A DNA stretch of 40,133 nucleotides from positions 1 through 40,133 of the forward strand of contig JAJDUM010000005.1 of the NCBI GenBank assembly GCA_022826645.1, given 5' to 3'. Positions within the stretch are counted from its first letter, which is position 1. Every line of letters begins with the position of its first letter. Shown here one piece after another: positions 7,430-14,541 of this stretch. Both the position numbers and the translations under genes were made by a program. Under the pieces are notes generated by a model. The model made no database searches and was not told the DNA's origin. It worked only from the letters and a program-made list of their open reading frames with translations. The stretch comes from Candidatus Poribacteria bacterium (lineage in GTDB: Bacteria > Poribacteria > WGA-4E > PCPOR2b).

Positions 7430-7702
7430 TGGCTATGCTAAGCGGGGAGGTAGCGGTGCCCTGAACCTGCAATCCGCTATAGCAGGGCTGAATCCCTATT
7501 GTGCGGCGGACTTCTTTTGAGGACTGGCCCATGTAAGTGGTGATGAAGATTGGGTCCTGAGCAACTCACAATTATCAAACCCCGTCAGGTCCGGAAGGAA
7601 GCAGCGGTAGCTAATCTGTGGGTGTGACGCAGGGAAGCCTGGTCGGAGCTAACTGCTTGGGTAACGCTTGGGGGAACTCGTCAAACTCTAGGTGCATGGC
7701 CA
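7430..7702 (+). ncRNA. ffs: Signal recognition particle RNA, large bacterial type with Alu domain
   Basis: The Ffh-binding S-domain core GTCAGGTCCGGAAGGAAGCA lies at 7584-7603. The 5' part, with GGGGAGGTAGCGGTGCCCTG and AATCCGCTATAGCAGGGC, is the Alu-domain signature of the large bacterial SRP RNA. The molecule is closed by a 9-bp helix, TGGCTATGC (7430-7438) with GCATGGCCA (7694-7702), and is followed by six Ts (7706-7711) that could end transcription. It targets nascent membrane and secreted proteins with Ffh. It begins 20 nt after tRNA-Ser(GGA), so co-transcription with the tRNA cluster is likely. Exact ends are inferred from the closing helix. Confidence 0.93.
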
Positions 7703-7784
7703 GGATTTTTTCATTCCCTTCCCCTCTCTCTTTGATTAGATAAAATGTCCTGGGTTAATCCCACTTCACACGATGGGGAAAATT

Positions 7785-9650
7785 ATGTCGTACGAGGTTT
7801 TAGCTCAGAAATGGCGTCCCCAATCATTTGGAGATGTAGTTGGGCAAACGCATGTAATAACAACCCTCAGAAATCAGATCCTATCTGATCGGATTGGACA
7901 CGCTTATCTGTTCTGGGGACCGAGGGGAACCGGGAAAACAACGGTTGCCCGCATCCTCGCGAAAGCGGTGAATTGTCCCAACCGTGAGCAGGAAACCGAG
8001 TTTAGCCAAGCAGCCATAGCTGAACCTTGCAATAATTGTCAGTTCTGCTCGGACATCTCTCAGGGACGTTCATTCGATGTCGTTGAGATGGACGCTGCCT
8101 CTAATCGGGGGATTGACCCAATCCGTGAGCTGCGCGAGAATACCAAGCTGGCTCCTGCTGCCTGCCGCTACAAAATCTATATCATCGACGAAGCACACAT
8201 GCTCACGCAAGAAGCGTTTAATGCCCTCTTGAAAACGCTTGAAGAACCCCCACCGCATGTCATCTTTATCCTTGCAACAACCGAACACCACAGGATCCCA
8301 AAGACAATTGTATCTCGATGCCAGGATTTTGATTTCCGCTACATGGAACAAGATCAGATCATCGGACGGTTGCAAACCATCTGTGAAGCTGAAGATGTCC
8401 AGATTGATAACCAAGGGCTATCGCTGATTTCTCTGCAATCGGAGGGCTGCCTGCGGGATGCCGAGAATTTGCTGGAAAGACTGACCGCATCGATCGGGAA
8501 AGAACTCAATGTGGATCAGATTAACCAGATATTGGGGTTCGGTTCAAATCATCTAATAAATGAATTGATTGATGCGGTCCTGCGAACTGACCTGCCAGCA
8601 GCACTCGAATCCCTTGATAAACTGGTAAAAAATGGAACAGATCTGACCCAATGCCTCCATCAACAGATCAACTGCTTCAGAAATTTAAGGCTCTTAGCAA
8701 TCGGATCGAATTTAGAAAGTATAATCCAAACATCCAAATCCGAAGTGGACCTAATGAAGGAGAAAGCGCACTTAGCCTCTCCAGAACGCCTCTCGCGAAT
8801 CATCAAAATCCTGATGCGCACGAGTAGTGAAATCAAGCAGCACGGATATGCACAAATCCATCTGGAATCCGCACTGATTGATGCCTGCTCAATCCAAGAA
8901 GGCATCCAACTGACCAAGATTTTGAAACGGTTATCAGAAATAGAGGACAAAATTGATCGGGGAGAGGCTCCGAGTAGAACCTATGCGCCACCAACATCCC
9001 CCGAATCAGCTGGAAGTACTCCGCCAAGGAGATCCACCGCGCCAGTTTTAGAGCCCAGCGCAGATCCCCAAATAGCCAAACCTCAAATCTCAAAATACGA
9101 AATACAGCCATCTTCAGACCCCCGTATTGAATCGAAGCCAGTTTCCACTGATATTCGTGGGGATAAAGTGGGAGCAAACCAACCCAACATTAAATCCGTT
9201 CCTGCGGATGTGCAGCACGTGATATCTGACTCAAACGCACTGGCAAAAATTTGGGAAAAACTGCTGGTAGGGCTTCAAGAAAGAGGCAAAATGCCGTTAT
9301 ACGGATATCTGAAAGGCGCAACACCCCAGCCGAGCAACGGCGCGGAAGCGGCTCTATCAGGTAACGGATTAGAGTTGAAAGTCGCCTGCCCGCCAGCTTA
9401 TACAGACCTAATTGATGATAACGAAAAGGCGCTACTCAAGGAAATACTCGCCGATCTGATCGGAACACCCGTTCAAATTAGCTTCGTTGCTTCAAGCGCA
9501 AATCCTCATACCAACGCGACACTGCCACCATCTCGACGGTCTCAAGAAATAACACCAATGATGCTCCAGCATCAAGCCGAACGGGATCCGGAGGTCGAGC
9601 CAGCACTTAAGTTATTTGGGGCAAAAATTCTTAAAATCGAGCCCAAATAG
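7785..9650 (+). CDS. dnaX: DNA polymerase III subunit gamma/tau
   Basis: A 621-residue clamp-loader ATPase, which loads the beta clamp and ties polymerase III to the replisome. Visible are Walker A GPRGTGKT (45-52), zinc-binding Cys64, Cys82, Cys85 and Cys88, Walker B/DEAH (IIDEAH, D135-H138), LEEPPPHVIFILATTE, and the SRC motif S177-R-C179 with the arginine finger. Domain III follows, then a long Pro/Ser-rich linker (about 390-460) and a C-terminal tau-like region. The ATG at 7785 gives the standard MSYEVLAQKWRP start with GGGGAA just upstream; an ATG at 7773 is also in frame. I see no clear frameshift site for a gamma product. It heads the conserved dnaX-ybaB-recR order. Confidence 0.96.
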   Translation: MSYEVLAQKWRPQSFGDVVGQTHVITTLRNQILSDRIGHAYLFWGPRGTGKTTVARILAKAVNCPNREQETEFSQAAIAEPCNNCQFCSDISQGRSFDVVEMDAASNRGIDPIRELRENTKLAPAACRYKIYIIDEAHMLTQEAFNALLKTLEEPPPHVIFILATTEHHRIPKTIVSRCQDFDFRYMEQDQIIGRLQTICEAEDVQIDNQGLSLISLQSEGCLRDAENLLERLTASIGKELNVDQINQILGFGSNHLINELIDAVLRTDLPAALESLDKLVKNGTDLTQCLHQQINCFRNLRLLAIGSNLESIIQTSKSEVDLMKEKAHLASPERLSRIIKILMRTSSEIKQHGYAQIHLESALIDACSIQEGIQLTKILKRLSEIEDKIDRGEAPSRTYAPPTSPESAGSTPPRRSTAPVLEPSADPQIAKPQISKYEIQPSSDPRIESKPVSTDIRGDKVGANQPNIKSVPADVQHVISDSNALAKIWEKLLVGLQERGKMPLYGYLKGATPQPSNGAEAALSGNGLELKVACPPAYTDLIDDNEKALLKEILADLIGTPVQISFVASSANPHTNATLPPSRRSQEITPMMLQHQAERDPEVEPALKLFGAKILKIEPK

Positions 9651-9765
9651 CTCTTGTTGAACATGGCGCACGATCACGCCGCACACAAACCCCTAAACGG
9701 GTAGAACGTACTTTATACTTAACGATAGAATTTCAATTTAATAAACCTTACAAGAGGTCATTCCA

Positions 9766-10074
9766 ATGAATATGAATAATCTGATGAAGCAAGCACAACA
9801 GATGCAAAAGCGCATGCTCGATATTCAAGAAGAGCTCGCAACTCGCACTGTTGAAGCAACCGTTGGCGGTGGCATGGTAACAGCAGTTGCCAACGGTCAA
9901 CAAGAACTCGTGTCGCTCTCAATCTCACCAGAGGTTGTTGATCCAGATGACATTGAAATGCTCGAAGATCTTATTGTTGCTGCGGTCAATGAAGCGCGCC
10001 ATCAAGCGCAAGAACTGATGAACCAAGAAATGAGCAAATTGACTGGAGGCGTTAAAATTCCGGGACTGATGTAA
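9766..10074 (+). CDS. YbaB/EbfC nucleoid-associated protein
   Basis: A 102-residue small DNA-binding protein of the YbaB/EbfC family, which forms dimers and coats DNA. The typical pattern is visible: N-terminal helix MNNLMKQAQQMQKRM, the G-G-G-M-V beta hairpin in the middle, VDPDDIEMLEDLIVAAVNEA, and C-terminal MSKLTGGVKIPGLM. An AAGAGG-like ribosome site precedes the ATG. It lies between dnaX and recR, as in many bacteria, which supports a link to DNA repair or replication, although its exact role is not settled. The 115-nt gap after dnaX contains AT-rich sequence that might hold a weak promoter. Confidence 0.94.
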   Translation: MNMNNLMKQAQQMQKRMLDIQEELATRTVEATVGGGMVTAVANGQQELVSLSISPEVVDPDDIEMLEDLIVAAVNEARHQAQELMNQEMSKLTGGVKIPGLM

Positions 10075-10178
10075 AAACTTCGGGCGATAGGGTTTGCCTT
10101 TTGGATTGAAAAGTATCCGAGGAATAGACTGGAAACTCAGTCCCGATCCATCGCAGCGTGCCGGAACCAAAATTCAAT

Positions 10179-10778
10179 ATGCTCCATTATCCTGAACCAT
10201 TAGCGCGTCTTATCAACGAATTGCAAAAGCTGCCCACAATCGGTGCCAAAACGGCGCAACGTTTGGCATTCTTTATGTTAAAGATGCCCGAATCCGATAC
10301 GACTAAACTGGCGCAGGCGCTCTCGGAGGTAAAGACGCATCTGGATTACTGCTCTGTCTGTGGAAATATCACAGATCAGCAGCCATGCTATATCTGCACG
10401 GATACGAGGCGTGACCGTCAAACAATTTGCGTCATTGAAGAGCCAGACGATCTCTTGGCAATTGAGCGCACACAGGAGTATAAGGGGTTGTACCACGCGC
10501 TCATGGGGGTACTATCACCGTTGGACGGTGTGGGACCGAAAGATCTCAGGATTGATCAGCTTTTTCAGCGGATCCACAGCGAAGACACCAAAGAGGTCAT
10601 CCTCGCAACAAATTACACCACCGAAGGGCAGGCAACCGCGCTCTATTTGACGAAACAACTCGAAAGCCTTGAGATTACCACTACCCGAATCGCTTACGGT
10701 ATTCCGGTCGGCGGCGATCTTGAGTACATAGACGCAGTGACGCTCGCTAAAGCCTTGGAAGGGCGTCGGCGTATTTAA
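10179..10778 (+). CDS. recR: Recombination mediator RecR
   Basis: A 199-residue protein that works with RecO/RecF to load RecA on gapped DNA. Order: helix-hairpin-helix (LPTIGAKTAQRLAF, residues 19-32), a four-Cys zinc finger C58-x2-C61-x8-C70-x2-C73, then a Toprim domain beginning ICVIEEPDD and including the acidic GGDLEYID segment. The ATG at 10179 gives the family-typical length and start (YPEPLARLI). A GTG at 10158 would add seven residues and has no better ribosome site. It is third in the dnaX-ybaB-recR set and is followed after only 2 nt by the M28-type gene, so they are probably co-transcribed. Confidence 0.95.
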   Translation: MLHYPEPLARLINELQKLPTIGAKTAQRLAFFMLKMPESDTTKLAQALSEVKTHLDYCSVCGNITDQQPCYICTDTRRDRQTICVIEEPDDLLAIERTQEYKGLYHALMGVLSPLDGVGPKDLRIDQLFQRIHSEDTKEVILATNYTTEGQATALYLTKQLESLEITTTRIAYGIPVGGDLEYIDAVTLAKALEGRRRI

Positions 10779-10780
10779 GC

Positions 10781-11767
10781 ATGAAACAGACGATGAACCG
10801 ATTGCCCTATAAACTGAAGTTTGGGTTCTTCCTGTGGAGTGTGCTGGGTGTAATACGTTTCGGTTTGGATGGGTCGTCGGTTTATACATATGCGGAATCC
10901 GACCCTAACTCGTCTTCGTCAACGTTAGCAGAAAAAGCCCTTGATGACGGCACCTTCAACGCGAAACATGCTTTTGCCTATTTAGAAAAACAGTGTGAAT
11001 TTGGTCCGCGTGTGCCGGGTACAACAGCACACCAAGAAGCGCAAGCATATCTATTCACAGAACTCGAAAAATATGCCGACGAAGTTGCGCTTCAACCCTT
11101 TGAATTTCGGCATCAAGGCAGAACAGTTCGGATGAATAATATCCTAGCGCGTTTCGGGGAGGATTTGGGTGAAACGATACTCCTCGCAGCACATTGGGAC
11201 ACGCGCCCATTCGCGGATCAGGATCCGGATCCAGCAAATCGAAACACACCAATCTTGGGCGCAAACGACGCCGCGTCGGGTGTAGCAATTCTATTGGAGA
11301 TCGCACGGGTTTTGAAATCCAAGCCGCCTCCAATCGAAATAATCATTGTCCTGTTTGATGGCGAAGATTACGGCAGGACGGTTTCTACCATGTTCCTCGG
11401 TTCGACACACTTCGCTCAAAATATGGGCAGATGGAAGGCAGATTTTGGTATCTTACTGGATATGGTTGGTGACCAGACCTTAGAGTTACCAATGGAACGG
11501 TATTCATGGAACGCCGCCCGGGACTTGACCGAGGCAATCTGGCAACGGGCTGAAGAGTTGGGTTTACCAGCATTTCAACGTCGATTGGGACCGGCGATTA
11601 TGGATGACCACTTGCCCCTCATCCAATCAGGCGTCCCGACAATTGATATCATTGATTTCAACTATCCGTACTGGCATACAGTGGAGGATACCCCCGACAA
11701 ATGTAGCGCGGAAAGCCTAGATATTGTCGGGCAATTGGTGGTAGATATCATCTATTCCGGTCTGTGA
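10781..11767 (+). CDS. M28-family zinc enzyme, glutaminyl-peptide cyclotransferase-like, exported
   Basis: A 328-residue protein with an N-terminal hydrophobic segment (about 14-28), so it is exported or membrane-anchored. The catalytic domain matches the M28 glutaminyl-cyclase-like branch: AAHWDTRPFAD (H138), GANDAASG (D163), FDGEDYG (E195/D196), LLDMVGD (D227), MDDHLPL, and the final ligand H299 in YWHT. In relatives these bind one or two zinc ions and act on N-terminal Gln or as aminopeptidases. The HWDTRP and DDHxPL motifs favour cyclotransferase over peptidase. The start lies 2 nt after the recR stop, suggesting translational coupling. The specificity is inference. Confidence 0.85.
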   Translation: MKQTMNRLPYKLKFGFFLWSVLGVIRFGLDGSSVYTYAESDPNSSSSTLAEKALDDGTFNAKHAFAYLEKQCEFGPRVPGTTAHQEAQAYLFTELEKYADEVALQPFEFRHQGRTVRMNNILARFGEDLGETILLAAHWDTRPFADQDPDPANRNTPILGANDAASGVAILLEIARVLKSKPPPIEIIIVLFDGEDYGRTVSTMFLGSTHFAQNMGRWKADFGILLDMVGDQTLELPMERYSWNAARDLTEAIWQRAEELGLPAFQRRLGPAIMDDHLPLIQSGVPTIDIIDFNYPYWHTVEDTPDKCSAESLDIVGQLVVDIIYSGL

Positions 11768-11830
11768 TGCAATCCGCATTATCTTCCGCATGTCAGGGTG
11801 TAATAGTTCATGTGACAGCAAAAAAACTTC

Positions 11831-11943
11831 GCTCATGTTAAGAATTAGTGCAACAGCACCGACTTGCCTCAAAAACCGTAGGCGGGGCATCTTGCCCCGC
11901 CCTTAACGCTTTCACCGTAACTGCACTCTGTTTTTACATGAGC
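11831..11943. mobile_element. MITE-like element, family 1, copy B
   Basis: The left end GCTCATGTTAAGAATTAGTG is inverted at the right end (complement of TGCACTCTGTTTTTACATGAGC, 11922-11943); about 17 of 22 positions match. Outside a single C on each side lie AAAAACTT copies, probably the 8-bp target duplication. It shares its left 26 bases almost exactly with copy A (2414-2541). Its core is different: a 9-bp hairpin GGCGGGGCA/TGCCCCGCC with a 3-nt loop (11881-11901). It sits between the M28 gene and mnmG and carries no coding sequence. Confidence 0.7.
11876..11901. repeat. CGTAGG-hairpin repeat, copy 1
   Basis: CGTAGG overlaps the start of a perfect 9-bp stem with a 3-nt TCT loop (11881-11889/11893-11901). 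Similar CGTAGG hairpins with 3-nt loops occur at 14300-14324 and 38420-38443. Stem sequences differ (GGCGGGGCA, GGTGCGGTT, GCGGGGCA), while the frame is kept. Confidence 0.65.
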
Positions 11944-11996
11944 CAAAAACTTTATCATCTTAAGTATTAGAATCAGCGAAATAGAGCGACTCAACC

Positions 11997-13886
11997 GTGA
12001 ATACCTATCATAAACAATACGATGTCTTGGTTGTTGGCGCAGGCCATGCCGGTTGCGAAGCCGCACTTGCCGCGGCGCGGATGGGATGCGAAACGTTGAT
12101 TGTCACAATCAACCTCGACACCATCGCTAAGATGTCCTGCAACCCGGCAATCGGTGGGCTTGCAAAAGGACATCTCGTCAAGGAGATCGACGCACTCGGC
12201 GGTGAGATGGCGAAGAACATAGACAAGACGGGCATCCAATTTCGCCAACTGAACACGAAAAAAGGACCGGCTGTCCGTTCAAGCCGCGCACAGGCGGACA
12301 AATATGCGTATCAGTCCGAGATGAAACGTGTCCTCGAGCGGCAACCACATCTCGATATTAAGCAGTTATTGGTTGATGAACTATTGACCGAAAACGGTAA
12401 ATGTATCGGCATATTGGGTCACACCCAAACCGCCTACCTCGCCAAGACAGTTATCTTGACAACAGGTACATTCCTCAAGGGCTTAGTGCATCTCGGCGAT
12501 GTCTCCTACAGCGCTGGGCGGGCGGGTGAATCATCAGCTGAAAAACTATCGGACAGTTTTCTGAACCTCGGATTTGAAATCGGCCGTCTGAAAACTGGCA
12601 CGCCGCCGCGCGTCAATGCACACACCGTAAATTTTGATGTGATGGAGATTCAGCCCGGGGATCAGCAGCCACGACCATTTTCGTTCTCAACAGAACAGAT
12701 CACGCAGCCGCAGATGCCGTGCCACCTGACGTATACGAACGAAAAAACGCATCAGATTATTCGCGATAACCTCCATCGGTCTGCCATGTATAGCGGCAGA
12801 ATTACCGGTATTGGTCCCCGATACTGTCCCTCGATTGAGGACAAAGTTGTCCGCTTTGCTGACAAGGATCGGCATCAGGTCTTCGTCGAACCAGAGGGCA
12901 GAGATACCGACGAAATCTATCTCAACGGAATCTCTGCAAGTCTGCCGGAGGATGTTCAGGTGGATATGGTGCATAGCATCAAAGGTTTGGAAAATGCCGA
13001 GATTATGCGCTTCGCCTACGCTGTGGAGTACGATTTCGCCCCAGCGACACAGCTCTATCCAACCCTCGAAACCAAGCGAGTAGAGAACCTTTATTTCGCG
13101 GGCCAACTCAACGGCACCACCGGTTACGAGGAAGCTGGGGCACAAGGATTGATGGCAGGGATCAACGCCGCTTTGAAAGTGCACGCCGAGGAGCCGCTCA
13201 TTCTTGATCGCTCCCAAGCGTATATCGGTGTCCTCATTGACGATCTCGTTACCAAGGATATCCGTGAACCGTATCGGATGTTTACCTCGCGAGCAGAATA
13301 TCGGTTAGAGCTGCGTGAGGATAACGCAGACCTGCGATTGACAGAGATGGGACGTCAAATCAATCTGATTGAGGCTGATACCTACGAACGTTTCCAAATA
13401 AAGCGAAAATTGGTAGAAGAAGAAGTAAATCGCTTAGAACAGACACGACTGAAACCATCGCTCGACACGCAAACCCTCTTGAAATCGGCTGGGATCAGTG
13501 AAATTGGTCAACCAACTTCATTGGCCGAATTGCTCAAACGACCAGAAATCCGTTATGAGCAAATCAAGCAGCTTGCACCAAACTCCCAACCGTTGCCCGA
13601 TGCTGTGGAGGAACAGGTCGAAACTCAGATCAAATATAAGGGATACATTGATCGCCAAACCACACAAATTCAACAGTTCAAAAAGATGGAGCATTTCCGT
13701 ATCCCGGCTGATTTTGATTACGTTTCCGTGCGTAGCCTAAAAACAGAAGCATCTGAACAACTCGCAAAGATTCGTCCAATCTCTGTTGGACAGGCATCGC
13801 GCATCCCCGGCGTTTCGCCTGCGGACATTTCGATACTTATGGTCTGGGTCGAGCAATACAAACGACAGATGCAGCCACAAGCCTGA
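11997..13886 (+). CDS. mnmG: tRNA uridine-5-carboxymethylaminomethyl modification enzyme MnmG (GidA)
   Basis: A 629-residue FAD protein that, with the GTPase MnmE, makes (carboxymethyl)aminomethyl-uridine at position 34 of tRNAs reading two-codon boxes. The Rossmann motif GAGHAGCEAA lies at 14-23. Family signatures CNPAIGGLAKGHLVKEIDALGG, FRxLNxxKGPAV, LKTGTPPR, GYEEAGAQGL and TSRAEYRL are all present, and the C-terminal helical domain begins YKGYIDRQ. Length is normal. The start is a GTG with no obvious Shine-Dalgarno. It is upstream of rsmG, the usual gid order, but here a decayed hicBA pair lies between them. MnmE is not in the window. Confidence 0.97.
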   Translation: MNTYHKQYDVLVVGAGHAGCEAALAAARMGCETLIVTINLDTIAKMSCNPAIGGLAKGHLVKEIDALGGEMAKNIDKTGIQFRQLNTKKGPAVRSSRAQADKYAYQSEMKRVLERQPHLDIKQLLVDELLTENGKCIGILGHTQTAYLAKTVILTTGTFLKGLVHLGDVSYSAGRAGESSAEKLSDSFLNLGFEIGRLKTGTPPRVNAHTVNFDVMEIQPGDQQPRPFSFSTEQITQPQMPCHLTYTNEKTHQIIRDNLHRSAMYSGRITGIGPRYCPSIEDKVVRFADKDRHQVFVEPEGRDTDEIYLNGISASLPEDVQVDMVHSIKGLENAEIMRFAYAVEYDFAPATQLYPTLETKRVENLYFAGQLNGTTGYEEAGAQGLMAGINAALKVHAEEPLILDRSQAYIGVLIDDLVTKDIREPYRMFTSRAEYRLELREDNADLRLTEMGRQINLIEADTYERFQIKRKLVEEEVNRLEQTRLKPSLDTQTLLKSAGISEIGQPTSLAELLKRPEIRYEQIKQLAPNSQPLPDAVEEQVETQIKYKGYIDRQTTQIQQFKKMEHFRIPADFDYVSVRSLKTEASEQLAKIRPISVGQASRIPGVSPADISILMVWVEQYKRQMQPQA

Positions 13887-13892
13887 TTCGTA

Positions 13893-13914
13893 AGATATTT
13901 GTTCGATCATATCT
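13893..13914. promoter_or_regulatory. Small palindrome upstream of hicB remnant, possible operator
   Basis: AGATAT (13893-13898) is repeated inverted as ATATCT (13909-13914) with a 10-nt centre, about 40 nt before the hicB start. HicB-type antitoxins often repress their own operon by binding such sites. The assignment is inferred only from position and symmetry. Confidence 0.3.
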
Positions 13915-13953
13915 CTATTGACCTTACTCCCCATAAATCGCCAGGAGTGCTTG

Positions 13954-14175
13954 ATGACCCGCCAATTAACAGCAATCATTGAACGTGAAGGACATGGATA
14001 TGTGTCATTATGCCCAGAACTGGATATCGCAAGCTAAGGCAAGACTATCGAACAGGCACGAGAAAATCTACGCGAAGCATTGGAGCTATTTTTTGAATGT
14101 GCTTCCCCGGAAGAGGTGAAGGCGCGACTTCATGCAGAGTTACACATAACTCAACTTGAGGTAGCAGTTGGCTAG
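13954..14175 (+). pseudogene. hicB: hicB antitoxin, interrupted by an in-frame stop
   Basis: From the ATG at 13954, with AGGAG 6 nt upstream, 74 codons read MTRQLTAIIEREGHGYVSLC, PELDIAS, then TAA (14035-14037), then GKTIEQARENLREALELFFE and on to TAG at 14173. This is a HicB-family antitoxin, whose consensus has S-x-G-x-T-x-E-A at this point with Gln common before the Gly. A single C-to-T change (CAA to TAA) explains the stop; the frame is otherwise intact. The product would be a 27-residue stub. It is followed with an 8-nt overlap by the hicA remnant, the ordinary toxin-antitoxin coupling. Confidence 0.88.
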
Positions 14176-14219
14176 ACTACGCGTTCTCCCCGATAAATCC
14201 GTTTGTGAAATCCTTACTA

Positions 14220-14370
14220 GTACATTGTCAGAAAAATGTAGCACAAACTGTATAAGGTTTCAGAACATAAATCGGTAATTCTCTATGTTCCCCAGGCCCC
14301 GTAGGTGCGGTTTGTAACCGCACCGGCCATCGCAATGAAGGTGCTTATCATAATTTATTTGACAGAGCAC
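14220..14370. mobile_element. MITE-like insertion (family 2) inside hicA
   Basis: The 151-bp insert is flanked by TA (14218-14219 and 14371-14372), or by ACTAG if the duplication is longer. Its ends are related inverted repeats: left GTACATTGTCAGAAAA, right (complement) GTGCTCTGTCAAATAA. A TA duplication and such ends fit IS630/mariner-type miniature elements, but this is inference. It has no transposase. Its centre contains the CGTAGG hairpin at 14300-14324, so one repeat is nested within another. Confidence 0.78.
14300..14324. repeat. CGTAGG-hairpin repeat, copy 2, nested in the hicA insertion
   Basis: CGTAGG leads into a perfect 9-bp stem GGTGCGGTT (14304-14312) / AACCGCACC (14316-14324) with a TGT loop. 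The downstream CGCAATGAA resembles the GGCAATGAA after copy 3. Confidence 0.65.
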
Positions 14371-14541
14371 TAGGCATGGTTTTGTGGGAGTGCGAAGACG
14401 CGATAGTTATATCGTCATGTAGCGCAAGGTCGCCGGTAGTACGCTCACTGCTCCTGTGCCGAATCACAAGGAACTGCACATTGGTACGCTACGATCCATT
14501 ATTCGGCAATCTGGTATACCGCGCAATGAGTTTGAGGTGTG

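Noticed and set aside
8620..8640. A-rich run in dnaX as a possible frameshift site for the gamma subunit
   Set aside because: It reads GTA AAA AAT in frame, which is not a standard A-AAA-AAG slippery heptamer, and no stop with supporting stem is seen nearby.
14035..14422. TAA and TAG read as glutamine (alternative code or suppression)
   Set aside because: TAA and TAG end many other intact genes in this window (for example dnaX, rsmG and ybaB). The mobile insertion in hicA also shows that the locus is dead.
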